Source: an uncultured Prolixibacteraceae bacterium
GTDB lineage: Bacteria > Bacteroidota > Bacteroidia > Bacteroidales > Prolixibacteraceae
NCBI GenBank assembly: GCA_937915865.1
Contig: CALGIG010000116.1
Location: 62,001-126,000 of the forward strand
DNA length: 64,000 nt
Direction of reading: 5' to 3'
The notes beneath the pieces are model-generated. The model was not told the DNA's origin, did not search any database, and saw only the letters and a program-made list of their open reading frames with translations. A program made the translations under genes and the position numbers. This document shows positions 35,050 to 43,221 of the stretch, one piece after another; positions within the stretch are counted from its first letter, which is position 1; every line of letters starts with the position of its first letter.

Positions 35050-35516
35050 GTCATTGATTGTCATTAGCTACGCATCATTTTTGTCATCAAAAAAGTCATT
35101 AATTGTAAAACTGCAAAGCTATGAAGTTGGAAGATTTACAGGTTTATCAGATTTCGATGAAACTGGCAGATGAGGTTCACGATTTGATTCTGGAGTGGGA
35201 CAATTTCCATAAATATTCAACTGGCACCCAGTTGCTTGATGCTGCGACTCAATTTCAGCTAACATTAGTGAGGGTTACGGTCGGTTTCATTTTAAGGACC
35301 ACAAAAATTTCCTTTATTTTTCAAGAGGTTCTCTTTCTGAAACAAAAACATGGCTAACTAAGGCTGTGAACAGAAAGTTGGTAACAGAGGAGAAGTATAA
35401 TGATTTGATGAGCAGATACAATTCTTTAGGAATAAAACTCAATAACTACATCAAATCTATTGGAAACAAAGATGTTGCAAACAACAATGAATGACTATTT
35501 CATGACAATCAATGAC
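35050..35516. mobile_element. Inverted-repeat cassette carrying a four-helix-bundle gene, inside the hydrogenase operon
   Basis: A perfect 15-bp inverted repeat, GTCATTGATTGTCAT at 35050-35064 and ATGACAATCAATGAC at 35502-35516, brackets a small gene of the 23S-rRNA-intervening-sequence (four-helix-bundle) family. Further TCATTAATTG / AATGACAA units lie inside and just outside the ends. The cassette starts 5 bp after the hydA stop and ends 51 bp before hydC. Transcribed, the ends could pair into one long stem. No transposase or integrase is encoded. Confidence 0.65.
35121..35494 (+). pseudogene. Four-helix-bundle (23S rRNA IVS-type) protein, frameshifted
   Basis: The first frame, from ATG 35121, gives LEDLQVYQISMKLADEVHDL and WDNFHKYSTGTQLLDAA, the usual N-terminus. 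At about 35245 the likeness moves to the -1 frame, which continues ANISEGYGRFHFKDHKNFLY, FSRGSLSETKTWLTKAV and YNSLGIKLNNYIKSIGN to a stop at 35492-35494. One missing base in GCTGCGACTC explains this; no slippery heptamer is present, so a mutation or read error is more likely than programmed shifting. Intact, it would be a normal 124-residue member. Family proteins fold as four-helix bundles; their function is unknown and they are often carried in rRNA intervening sequences or small repeat cassettes. Confidence 0.8.
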
Positions 35517-35567
35517 AACTTAATGACAATTTCAAATATGTTGAATTAAATTGAAAAACTATAAATT

Positions 35568-36074
35568 ATGCCAAAAATAAAATTATCAGAAAGAACCATT
35601 GGACTTATTAAGGAAGTCTGCGCCAGTTTTGGTAACCAGGGGAGTGAATTGATTAATGTTCTCCATCAGGTTCAGGGAAAACTTGGATACCTGCCTGCTG
35701 AAGTTCAGGAGTTAATTGCCAGAGAGCTAAATATCTCGGTGGCTAAAGTTTATGGTGTAGTTACATTTTATTCGTTCTTTACTATGATTCCGATGGGAGA
35801 GTTCCCGATCTCTATTTGCATGGGAACAGCTTGTTATGTGCGTGGTTCGGAACAGGTTTTAGCCGAATTTAAACGTCAGTTGGGAATTGAAGTTGGCCAA
35901 AGTACTGCCGATGGCAAATTCTCTCTTAACTGTTTACGTTGCGTTGGCGCCTGTGGGTTGGCACCAGTGGTTATGGTCGGCGAAAAAGTATACGGTCGTG
36001 TTTCGACACAAATGGTAAAGCAAATTATTTCTGAATACAAAGACGGTAATGTGTCCGAAGCAAAATCGGCTTGA
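35568..36074 (+). CDS. hydC: Hydrogenase subunit HydC (NuoE-like), first set
   Basis: A 168-residue NuoE-like protein: N-terminal helical part (LINVLHQVQGKLGYLPAEVQ, VAKVYGVVTFYSFFTM) and C-terminal thioredoxin-like [2Fe-2S] domain with ligands in MGTACYVRGSE (about 88) and CLRCVGACGLAP (about 126-136). It passes electrons within the HydABC complex near the FMN subunit. In most known operons hydC leads (CBA order); here it trails hydA and is set apart from it by the four-helix-bundle cassette. After its stop lies a short dyad-free AT-rich gap. Confidence 0.9.
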   Translation: MPKIKLSERTIGLIKEVCASFGNQGSELINVLHQVQGKLGYLPAEVQELIARELNISVAKVYGVVTFYSFFTMIPMGEFPISICMGTACYVRGSEQVLAEFKRQLGIEVGQSTADGKFSLNCLRCVGACGLAPVVMVGEKVYGRVSTQMVKQIISEYKDGNVSEAKSA

Positions 36075-36180
36075 TATTTAGTTAATCTATAAGAAGTAAA
36101 GGGTTCGGTCTTTTTTTAGTCGAATCCTTTTTTGTTTATGTAGGTTAGATTACTTTTAACAATCATTAAAAGTACTGAAA

Positions 36181-36990
36181 ATGAAACATCTGTTTTTTAT
36201 ATTGATTCTTGTATTCACTTTTTTTTCTACTTCGGCACAACCTCAAAATGAAACTATTTATAAAATAATAAATGGTATTTCTTACCGATCGGGAGTAAAT
36301 TTAGATACTTACCAGGAAGAAAGATGTAAGCTTGATATTTATTATCCTGCAAACACAGATAACTATACCACAGTAGTGTGGTTCCATGGAGGTGGTTTAA
36401 CCTCTGGCGAAAAGTCTATTCCTGAACGTTTAAAAAATCATAACCTTGCTGTAGTCGCTGTTAATTACAGGTTAAGTCCCAAGGTAAAAAGCCCGGCATA
36501 TATCGATGATGCTGCCGCTGCGGTAGCCTGGGTTTTTAAAAATATAGCTCATTACGGTGGCGATCCAAAGAAAATTGTGGTCTCGGGCCATTCAGCTGGT
36601 GGTTATCTTACCTGCATGATTGGGCTTGATAAACATTATCTGGCTGCTTATGGAATAGACGCTAATGCAATTGAAAAACTTATTCCGTTTAGTGGTCAAA
36701 TGATTACTCATTTCGAAATAAGAAAGGAGAAAAATATTCCGAATACTCAACCAGTCATCGATCAATTTGCGCCACTTTTTCATGTTCGGGCTGATGCTCC
36801 GCCTTTATACCTTATAACCGGCGGACGGGAGCTGGAAATGCTTGGCCGTTATGAAGAAAATGCCTACATGTGGCGAATGATGGGGCTTGCTGGCCATAAA
36901 CAAACTTACCTTTACGAATTAGATGGTTTTGATCATGGCGGTATGGCCCAACCAGCTTTCGATTTATTGTTGAAAATTCTTAAGAAATAA
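36181..36990 (+). CDS. Exported alpha/beta-hydrolase (esterase/lipase family)
   Basis: A 269-residue protein with a signal peptide (LFFILILVFTFFSTSAQPQ). The hormone-sensitive-lipase-like fold shows the oxyanion block WFHGGGLTSGE (about 63), the nucleophile elbow VSGHSAGGYL (about 137), and the acid/His pair near GGRELE and DGFDHGGMAQP at the C-terminus. Substrate unknown; carbohydrate or arylesters are typical. It is not related in function to the hydrogenase genes on either side as far as the sequence shows. A hairpin follows. Confidence 0.85.
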   Translation: MKHLFFILILVFTFFSTSAQPQNETIYKIINGISYRSGVNLDTYQEERCKLDIYYPANTDNYTTVVWFHGGGLTSGEKSIPERLKNHNLAVVAVNYRLSPKVKSPAYIDDAAAAVAWVFKNIAHYGGDPKKIVVSGHSAGGYLTCMIGLDKHYLAAYGIDANAIEKLIPFSGQMITHFEIRKEKNIPNTQPVIDQFAPLFHVRADAPPLYLITGGRELEMLGRYEENAYMWRMMGLAGHKQTYLYELDGFDHGGMAQPAFDLLLKILKK

Positions 36991-37003
36991 CCTTGAAAAA
37001 ATA

Positions 37004-37046
37004 CAACCCGTTTTGATCAGATTTTTTCTTTCTGCAAAACGGGTTG
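37004..37046. terminator. Bidirectional terminator between esterase and serpin genes
   Basis: CAACCCGTTTT pairs perfectly with AAAACGGGTTG (11 bp) across a 21-base T-rich loop; the two genes converge here. Confidence 0.75.
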
Positions 37047-37073
37047 AATATTTGTCTATTGATTGATTCTCAG

Positions 37074-38306
37074 TTAATTATTTTGGGAAGGGTCAACTAC
37101 TTTTCCTACAAAAAGTATTGAATTGGTATCTTTTTCACGAATCGCAAATACAAATGGATGGTCGGCTCTAAAAACTGCCAGGTCTGGTCCAACTGATGTT
37201 AATCCAACAGTAATTCCGGTAACAGCTGCTGCTTCAGTTCCTTTTTCATCAACTTTAATATAGGCTTTGTGCATTACTTCCGAAATGTACAATTGAGCAG
37301 CATCCGAAATTCCAGTTAAATTGGCTTTAAGCGGACTGAAAGCATCAACCATACCAAGCGCCTGCAAATTACTGATTAAACTTTTGTCGAATTTAAATTC
37401 AAATTTTGGGAAATACACAGTTCTCTTTGTTTCTGTCAATTTCGAAATCCAGTTGTTTAAATTGTCTGAAGAAAGCGATGAAATTATGTCGTTTGTTTTT
37501 TTTCCTGATTTTGGAAGAAGGACCAGCATTGAAAATTTACCACTTCCGTAAGGCATTTCCAACATTTCGAAATTTGTGTCGTTGTAGTAGTTAAAATTGT
37601 TTTCGATGGTCATTGTTGGAACCTGAATACTGGAATTATCTTCCTTTGTAAAATTCTGATTTGAAGTCTGATTGGCATCGAACCTGTATTTCCATTCACC
37701 ATTGAAATAAATGGCATTCAGCAAAAACATGATGTCTTCGGGACGAACCTGGTTAATTATTTTATCGATCTTCCCTTTTGTTTTCGTATTTACCCAATCA
37801 TTTATTGTATTTAATGCCTCGGTATTATTTGTAAAATCAAGACCTGACACTTCAGCTTCGTAAAAATTTTTGTTTGTATTTATAAATTCAGATTTAACTG
37901 GGAATGTATTTCTGTAAAAAATGGCATTTGAAATGTTGAGTTCAACCTTGGGATCGTGACTGATGAGGGCCGAAACAAGCTCCTTGTAATTTTGGTTTAT
38001 GTCATCGGAGGAAATGCCCGATTTGTGTAACATGTTTTCCATCTGTGTTTTTGTATCATCACAGGTTCCATTATAAACCATTGTCAGTGCGAGCGATATA
38101 CTCATCGGCGAAATGATAGTATTTTTTTGTTCGGTTTGTAAGTTGTTGAGGTTTTGGAAAATTTCAAGCCCGAATTGATTGTCGGCAGCTATTATTTTTG
38201 CCGATTTTTCGGTAGTAGTTATATTGGTCGACGGTTGATCAACCGATTCGCGGTTACAGGATGCCAGGAGCAGCGAACAAATGACGAATAACGAAAGCGT
38301 TTTCAT
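37074..38306 (-). CDS. Serpin-family lipoprotein (protease inhibitor)
   Basis: A 410-residue serpin with a lipoprotein signal (LFVICSLLLASC, Cys about residue 16). Family blocks: NTIISPMSISLALTMVYNG (about 61), NAIFYRNTFPVKSEF, NDWVNTKTKGKIDKII, FLLNAIYFNGEWKYRFD, the hinge and start of the reactive loop EKGTEAAAVTGITV (about 355) and FRADHPFVFAIREKDTNSILFVG at the end. The Ala-rich hinge fits an inhibitory serpin. The exact P1 residue lies in the stretch VGLTSVGPDLAVF and cannot be fixed. Attached to a membrane, it may protect the cell against foreign or own proteases. Confidence 0.93.
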   Translation of the reverse strand: MKTLSLFVICSLLLASCNRESVDQPSTNITTTEKSAKIIAADNQFGLEIFQNLNNLQTEQKNTIISPMSISLALTMVYNGTCDDTKTQMENMLHKSGISSDDINQNYKELVSALISHDPKVELNISNAIFYRNTFPVKSEFINTNKNFYEAEVSGLDFTNNTEALNTINDWVNTKTKGKIDKIINQVRPEDIMFLLNAIYFNGEWKYRFDANQTSNQNFTKEDNSSIQVPTMTIENNFNYYNDTNFEMLEMPYGSGKFSMLVLLPKSGKKTNDIISSLSSDNLNNWISKLTETKRTVYFPKFEFKFDKSLISNLQALGMVDAFSPLKANLTGISDAAQLYISEVMHKAYIKVDEKGTEAAAVTGITVGLTSVGPDLAVFRADHPFVFAIREKDTNSILFVGKVVDPSQNN

Positions 38307-38437
38307 GGTTTTTAGTTTGAGAATTTTTACTGTAAGACGACAAAAGTTCTTTTTTGGTTGCTTTCAAAAATGTTGTTTAATCTATTTGTCGTATGCCCGA
38401 GATATATCCGTCGAATCATTACCTTTTGTTGTTTGGG

Positions 38438-38854
38438 TTACATTTTTTTCTCAATTGTATCTATTTTGTTTTTGATTTCCTGTGGAATAGCGAGTTTTAT
38501 ATTTTTTTTGAAATCGTAAAATACAATGATGTCATGGGCTTCGGCAACAAGTTCGTTTTGCTCATTTACAATCTGGTGCAGTATGCGAAAACTTGTGTTC
38601 TTTATTGAATCAACGCTCGAAAAGACACTGATATTTCCCGGATAAAACAAGGGTTTTTTGAACTGGCAACTGGTTGAGGCAAGAATTGGTCCAATTTTCT
38701 TTTCAGACTGAAGTTGCATTAAATCAATTAATTCGAGGTAATTAACTCTGGCTGCCTGAACATATTTTAGAATTGCCAGATTGTTTACATGTCCAAAAAG
38801 ATCGATTTCGCTCCAATCAATCCGAAGTTCAAGTTTTACTGAAAAATCATTCAT
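38438..38854 (-). CDS. Acyl-CoA thioesterase, 4HBT/YbgC type
   Basis: A 138-residue hot-dog-fold protein. The family signature is at the N-terminus: LELRIDWSEIDLFGHVNNLA, then ILKYVQAARVNYLE; the rest (CQFKKPLFYPGNISVFSSVD, RILHQIVNEQNELVAEA) follows the usual beta strand order. Typical YbgC proteins have Asp in the first position of DxDxxGHVNN; here it reads SEIDLFGHVNN, keeping the second Asp. It hydrolyses acyl-CoA of unknown chain length. Single gene; 131 bp separate it from the serpin start. Confidence 0.85.
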   Translation of the reverse strand: MNDFSVKLELRIDWSEIDLFGHVNNLAILKYVQAARVNYLELIDLMQLQSEKKIGPILASTSCQFKKPLFYPGNISVFSSVDSIKNTSFRILHQIVNEQNELVAEAHDIIVFYDFKKNIKLAIPQEIKNKIDTIEKKM

Positions 38855-39228
38855 TTTATCGAGTTTTAGAAAGCAAATTTAGGTAATTCGAAAAATCGGG
38901 TTCTTACCAACACTTTAAATTTAGGCTTTTAATGATAAAATAAACTTGGATATATATGTCTAAGAACACCTAACTGTGCTGATTTTCTGAATTATATCCA
39001 TAGTTTTTCTCTTATATGTTGTTTAATTTTATATTGCTGATCTGCTTCATGATACTTCTTTCCTTTTTAGGAAATACACTTAACAAACAATTGGCCTGGC
39101 TGCCTTTGCAGCATTTCTGATCTACTGTTTTATCTGTCTTTTTTTTGACAGTTTGACATTACACCATGTTATTGGTTGGTGTGATTTTCTGGAAGTTTCA
39201 AATCTTTCACCATGCAAATCTGTTTCTC
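38855..39228. other. Gene-free stretch upstream of the second hydrogenase set
   Basis: AT-rich, divergent between the thioesterase and the second hydC. Contains TTTTTTTGACAGTTTGACATTACACC near 39140-39165 in pieces that may belong to a promoter, but no clear -33/-7 pair. No gene or hairpin seen. Confidence 0.35.
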
Positions 39229-39714
39229 ATGCAACCTGTTTCCGAATTAATCAAAAATCTGGCTGACCAGTTTGGCCGAGAACGACACAATCTTTTGCCA
39301 ATTCTTCAAGGGGTTGTTGAACAGGAAAAATATTTGTCGGAATACTCTATGATTGAAATTGCCCGGGAGCTCGATTTACCTGCAGCCGAAGTTTTCGGTA
39401 CAGCAACTTTTTACTCCTTTCTTGAGCATAAAAAAATGGGCCGGCACATCATCAGGGTATGTAAAACAATCACCTGTTCAATGAAAGGTAAAAATCAAAT
39501 CTTGCTTACTATCGAAGATATGCTCAAGATTAGCCTTGGCGAAACTACGCCTGATGGTAATTTCTCGTTACTTCAGACTAATTGCCTGGGGTTTTGTCAT
39601 AAAGCCCCTGCAATGCTCATCAATAACGAAGTATATACTGAACTTACTCCTGAAAAAGTCCGCGACATATTAAGCTCGTACATGAAAAAGAAAGGAGGCT
39701 TAAATGACAACTAA
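39229..39714 (+). CDS. Hydrogenase subunit HydC (NuoE-like), second set
   Basis: A 161-residue NuoE-like protein. ATG 39229 (MQPVSELIKNLADQFGRE) is preferred because the longer frame from 39166 adds a hydrophobic leader not expected in a cytosolic protein. Visible: ILQGVVEQEKYLSEYSMIEI, AEVFGTATFYSFLEHK and the [2Fe-2S] ligands in CKTITCSMKG (about 80) and TNCLGFCHKAP (about 122). The first cluster motif, CxxxxC with Thr-Ile-Thr inside, differs from the first-set HydC. It overlaps the following flavin-subunit gene by 11 bp. Confidence 0.87.
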   Translation: MQPVSELIKNLADQFGRERHNLLPILQGVVEQEKYLSEYSMIEIARELDLPAAEVFGTATFYSFLEHKKMGRHIIRVCKTITCSMKGKNQILLTIEDMLKISLGETTPDGNFSLLQTNCLGFCHKAPAMLINNEVYTELTPEKVRDILSSYMKKKGGLNDN

Positions 39715-40888
39715 TTACCTGCTTAAACGTGTTGATTTCATTTTTAAGAATGAAAATGACTGGGAAGAAGTATTGGGTAAAAGTATAAGCCGAAGTCCAC
39801 AGGAATTGATCAACGAGTTAATCAGTTCAGAATTGAAAGGAAGGGGAGGAGCAGGGTTTCCAACCGGGCTGAAATGGAAATTATCGTCGGAAGCCGAGGC
39901 TGATACAAAATATGTAATTTGTAATGCCGACGAAGGTGAGCCAGGTACTTTTAAAGACCGTGAAATTTTATCACGCGTTCCATTCAAAGTGCTGACTGCA
40001 ATGGCCGTTTGTGGCCACGTGATTGGTGCAAAAGAAGGTTACATTTATTTGCGCGGCGAATATTTTTTCCTGAAACCAGAATTGACCAAAGCGATAGATG
40101 AATTTGAATATTATTGCCATGAAATCAATCTCGATTTTAAGATAAAAATATTCATGGGAAGCGGGGCTTATATTTGCGGTGAGGAGACAGCCCTTTTCGA
40201 GTCGATGGAAGGTAAGCGTGGCGAGCCACGAAATAAGCCTCCATTTCCAACCTCGTACGGGTATATGGGCAAGCCAACAGTGATTAATAATGTTGAAACA
40301 CTGGCGCATACCTTTACCATTTTTAAATATGGAGCCAAACGTTTTTATGATCTGGGAGTGCAGTATTCCCGCGGATCAAAACTTTTTTCTGTTTCGGGCG
40401 ATACTCCAAAACCGGGTATATACGAACTGGAGCTTGGTATGAGCCTGGCTGACTTTGTCGATGAATTTGGTGATGGCGATACAAAGGCGGTTCAGGTAGG
40501 TGGGGCCTCCGGCTTTTTGGTACCTCGCAAACGCTTTAATGAAACCGCAATTGGTTTTCAGGGAAAACTGACTGGAATATCGTTACCAACAGGAGGGTCG
40601 ATGATGCTTTTTAATAGTTCACGTTCTATGTTTAATGTGCTCGATAATTACCTTGAATTTTTCAGGGAAGAGTCGTGCGGACAATGCACTCCCTGTCGGG
40701 TTGGTTGTCAGCAACTTTTGAAAGGGATAAAAGCAGTTAAACGCGGTGAGAAGAATGCTTATTACCTGGATAAATTACTTCGTTTAGCCGAAACCATGCA
40801 ATGTACAGCCAAATGTGGTTTAGGCCAATCGGTCGCTAATTCGTTTACTTCTATTGTCGAGAATTTTAGGGAAGAAATGATTTATTAA
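39704..40888 (+). CDS. Hydrogenase flavin subunit HydB (NuoF-like), second set, minimal form
   Basis: A 394-residue NuoF core: GRGGAGFPTGLKWKLS (about 46), CNADEGEPGTFKDREIL, GSGAYICGEETAL for FMN and NAD(H), and ESCGQCTPCRVGC (about 326) for one [4Fe-4S] cluster. Compared with the first-set HydB (597 residues) it lacks both the N-terminal thioredoxin-like [2Fe-2S] domain and the C-terminal pair of ferredoxin clusters. An NADH-linked electron path to HydA is likely; direct ferredoxin coupling is less obvious. Start overlaps hydC by 11 bp, and hydA follows after 19 bp. Confidence 0.9.
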   Translation: MTTNYLLKRVDFIFKNENDWEEVLGKSISRSPQELINELISSELKGRGGAGFPTGLKWKLSSEAEADTKYVICNADEGEPGTFKDREILSRVPFKVLTAMAVCGHVIGAKEGYIYLRGEYFFLKPELTKAIDEFEYYCHEINLDFKIKIFMGSGAYICGEETALFESMEGKRGEPRNKPPFPTSYGYMGKPTVINNVETLAHTFTIFKYGAKRFYDLGVQYSRGSKLFSVSGDTPKPGIYELELGMSLADFVDEFGDGDTKAVQVGGASGFLVPRKRFNETAIGFQGKLTGISLPTGGSMMLFNSSRSMFNVLDNYLEFFREESCGQCTPCRVGCQQLLKGIKAVKRGEKNAYYLDKLLRLAETMQCTAKCGLGQSVANSFTSIVENFREEMIY

Positions 40889-40907
40889 CGCAGCAAAAAG
40901 AATAATT

Positions 40908-42698
40908 ATGGCAAAAAAAATAAAAATCAGTATCAACGGAGTATTTGTTGAGATTGAAGAAGGAACAACAATTCTTGATGCTGCCCGACAGGCAGGAGTT
41001 ATCATTCCTACACTTTGCTATCATAAAGATCTTTGTGTGGCCGGGAACTGTCGTGTTTGCGTTACCGAAATTGTCGGTCAAAAGCGGTTGTCGGCAGCTT
41101 GTGCTACGCCGTGCGAAGAAGGTATGGAAATCCTGACCAATTCGTTTAAAGTACGAAATTCAAGAAAACATATCCTGGAATTACTATTGTCAGAGCATAA
41201 TGCCGATTGTACGCGATGCTATAAAAATGGAAATTGCGAATTACAACGTTTAGCTTCAGAATATAAAATTGTTACCCAGGACTTTATTCGGTTGGCCCCA
41301 TTGCGGAAATATTCGATTGATATGTTTTCACCTTCGATTGTAAAAGATGATAGTAAATGTGTCCGCTGCCAGCGTTGTGTACGAACCTGTGTCGAATTGC
41401 AAGGTGTAAATGCTTTGACTGTGGCCCATAAAGGCGACCAGATGAAAATTACCACGTTTTTCGAAAAAGCCATGAACGATGTGGTTTGTACCAATTGCGG
41501 TCAATGTATTAACCATTGCCCAACAGGCGCGCTTGTTGAAAAGAATTACATCGAAGAAGTTTGGGATGCAATTGCTGATAAAACAAAACATGTAATAGTT
41601 CAAACCGCCCCTGCTGTTAGGGTTGGTCTGGGTGAAGAACTTGGACTTGATACCGGAACCCGTGTGACGGGCAAAATGGTAGCAGCTCTTAAACGGTTAG
41701 GTTTTGATGCAGTGATGGATACCGATTTTACAGCTGATTTAACCATTATGGAAGAAGGATCAGAATTGCTTGATCGTTTAAAAAAAGTACTTGTCGATCA
41801 TAGTCCTGAAACCAAGTTGCCATTGGCAACTTCTTGTTCGCCAGGCTGGATTAAATACATCGAACACATGTATCCCGAATACCTTGAGAATTTATCGACT
41901 TGTAAATCTCCGCAACAAATGTTTGGTGCATTGGCAAAAACCTATTATGCACGGGCACGCAATCTCGATCCTGAAATGATTGTTTCGGTATCGATAATGC
42001 CTTGCACTGCAAAAAAATTTGAAGCTAGTCGTCCCGAAATGCACGATAGTGGTTACCGCGATGTTGACTATGTTTTAACTACGCGTGAGTTAGCAATAAT
42101 GATAAAACAAGCCGGTATCGATTTTATGAAACTGGAAGATATGCATTACGACAGGTTGATGGGTGAATCTACTGGCGCTGGAGTAATTTTTGGTGCAACT
42201 GGTGGAGTGATGGAAGCCGCGTTACGTACTGCTTATGAATTGGTTACCGGTCGTGATGTTCCGTTTGAAAACCTGAATATTACCCCGGTGCGTGGCATGG
42301 AAGGCGTAAAAGAAGCCTCAATCAAAATAGAGGGAACTTTAAAGGAATGGGCATTTCTTGAAGGAGTTGAATTAAAATGTGCAGTGGCACACGGATTGGT
42401 TAATGCCGGCAAGGTGATGGATGCCATTCATTCAGGTAAATCAAGTTATCATTTTGTCGAATTTATGGCTTGTCCCGGCGGTTGCCTGGGCGGCGGAGGT
42501 CAGCCAATTCCAACAAGTCCTGAAATCCGTCAGAAACGTGCAGAGGCTATTTATGCTGAAGATATTGGAATGCCACTACGTAAATCGCATCAAAACCCAG
42601 AAGTTATTAAGATTTACAAAGATTTTCTGGATCATCCGTTGAGCGAAAAATCGCATCATCTGTTGCATACACATTATACCGCAAGAGAAAGATTTTAA
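40908..42698 (+). CDS. [FeFe] hydrogenase catalytic subunit HydA, second set, with TSCSP loop
   Basis: A 596-residue paralogue of the first HydA, alike along its whole length. Clusters: [2Fe-2S] (IPTLCYHKDLCVAGNCRVC), His-Cys3 (HNADCTRCYKNGNC), ferredoxin pair (CVRCQRCVRTC, CTNCGQCINHCP). H-cluster loops: L1 is ATSCSPGWIK (about 306), L2 IMPCTAKKFEASRPE (about 363), L3 EFMACPGGCLGGGGQP (about 517). L1 has Ser where TSCCP enzymes have the second Cys, which in CpI-type enzymes ligates the [4Fe-4S]H subcluster. The small-subunit tail is intact (RAEAIYAEDIGMPLRKSH). Either it works with a changed ligand set or it is not a normal hydrogenase. Cytosolic, in complex with the preceding two subunits. 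Confidence 0.92.
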   Translation: MAKKIKISINGVFVEIEEGTTILDAARQAGVIIPTLCYHKDLCVAGNCRVCVTEIVGQKRLSAACATPCEEGMEILTNSFKVRNSRKHILELLLSEHNADCTRCYKNGNCELQRLASEYKIVTQDFIRLAPLRKYSIDMFSPSIVKDDSKCVRCQRCVRTCVELQGVNALTVAHKGDQMKITTFFEKAMNDVVCTNCGQCINHCPTGALVEKNYIEEVWDAIADKTKHVIVQTAPAVRVGLGEELGLDTGTRVTGKMVAALKRLGFDAVMDTDFTADLTIMEEGSELLDRLKKVLVDHSPETKLPLATSCSPGWIKYIEHMYPEYLENLSTCKSPQQMFGALAKTYYARARNLDPEMIVSVSIMPCTAKKFEASRPEMHDSGYRDVDYVLTTRELAIMIKQAGIDFMKLEDMHYDRLMGESTGAGVIFGATGGVMEAALRTAYELVTGRDVPFENLNITPVRGMEGVKEASIKIEGTLKEWAFLEGVELKCAVAHGLVNAGKVMDAIHSGKSSYHFVEFMACPGGCLGGGGQPIPTSPEIRQKRAEAIYAEDIGMPLRKSHQNPEVIKIYKDFLDHPLSEKSHHLLHTHYTARERF

Positions 42699-42704
42699 CA
42701 GGAT

Positions 42705-42733
42705 AGTCCGGTCTTCGCCGGACTTTCTTATTT
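42705..42733 (+). terminator. Terminator hairpin after the second hydrogenase set
   Basis: AGTCCGG pairs with CCGGACT (7 bp, six-base loop); TTTCTTATTTTT follows. Confidence 0.75.
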
Positions 42734-42740
42734 TTGACCC

Positions 42741-43220
42741 ATGCAATATCAAATTTCATTTAAAAGTCCATTGGGATTTCTGGTCCTGAGATCAAACGGA
42801 GACTCAATTACCCAAATCAGTTTTTCAGAGAATGAAATAACTGATCAATATTCATGTGAAGTTCTAAACGAGTGCAAAGCTCAACTTGAAAGTTATTTTT
42901 CAGGAGAACGAATGATTTTTAATTTGCCAATAGCGCCAGTTGGAACCGAATTTCAACAAAGAGTTTGGGCTGATTTAATAAAAATACCTTATGGCGAAAC
43001 AATTACTTATCTGGATTTAGCCAATCGCCTGGGCGACCCGAAATGTATTAGGGCCGCAGGAACTGCAAATGGGAAAAACCCTATTGCAATTGTTATTCCA
43101 TGTCATCGGGTGATAGGTGCCGGGAATAAATTAACCGGCTATGCAGGCGGAATCTGGAGAAAAAAGATGTTGCTTGAACTTGAACTAAAACACAATCCAA
43201 ATAAAACAACATTGTTCTAA
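42741..43220 (+). CDS. ogt: Methylated-DNA--protein-cysteine methyltransferase
   Basis: A 159-residue DNA repair protein that takes methyl groups from O6-methylguanine onto its own Cys. The active site IPCHRVIG (about residue 118) is present, preceded by TEFQQRVWADLIKIPYGETI and AAGTANGKNP and followed by YAGGIWRKKMLLELE. N-terminal ribonuclease-H-like part is short but typical. The start ATG 42741 lies just after the hydrogenase terminator; cutC follows after 1 bp, so the two are one operon. Confidence 0.93.
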   Translation: MQYQISFKSPLGFLVLRSNGDSITQISFSENEITDQYSCEVLNECKAQLESYFSGERMIFNLPIAPVGTEFQQRVWADLIKIPYGETITYLDLANRLGDPKCIRAAGTANGKNPIAIVIPCHRVIGAGNKLTGYAGGIWRKKMLLELELKHNPNKTTLF

Positions 43221-43221
43221 A

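Noticed and set aside
35121..35494. Programmed frameshifting in the four-helix-bundle gene
   Set aside because: The break lies in GCTGCGACTC, which is not a slippery heptamer; a one-base loss is the simpler reading.
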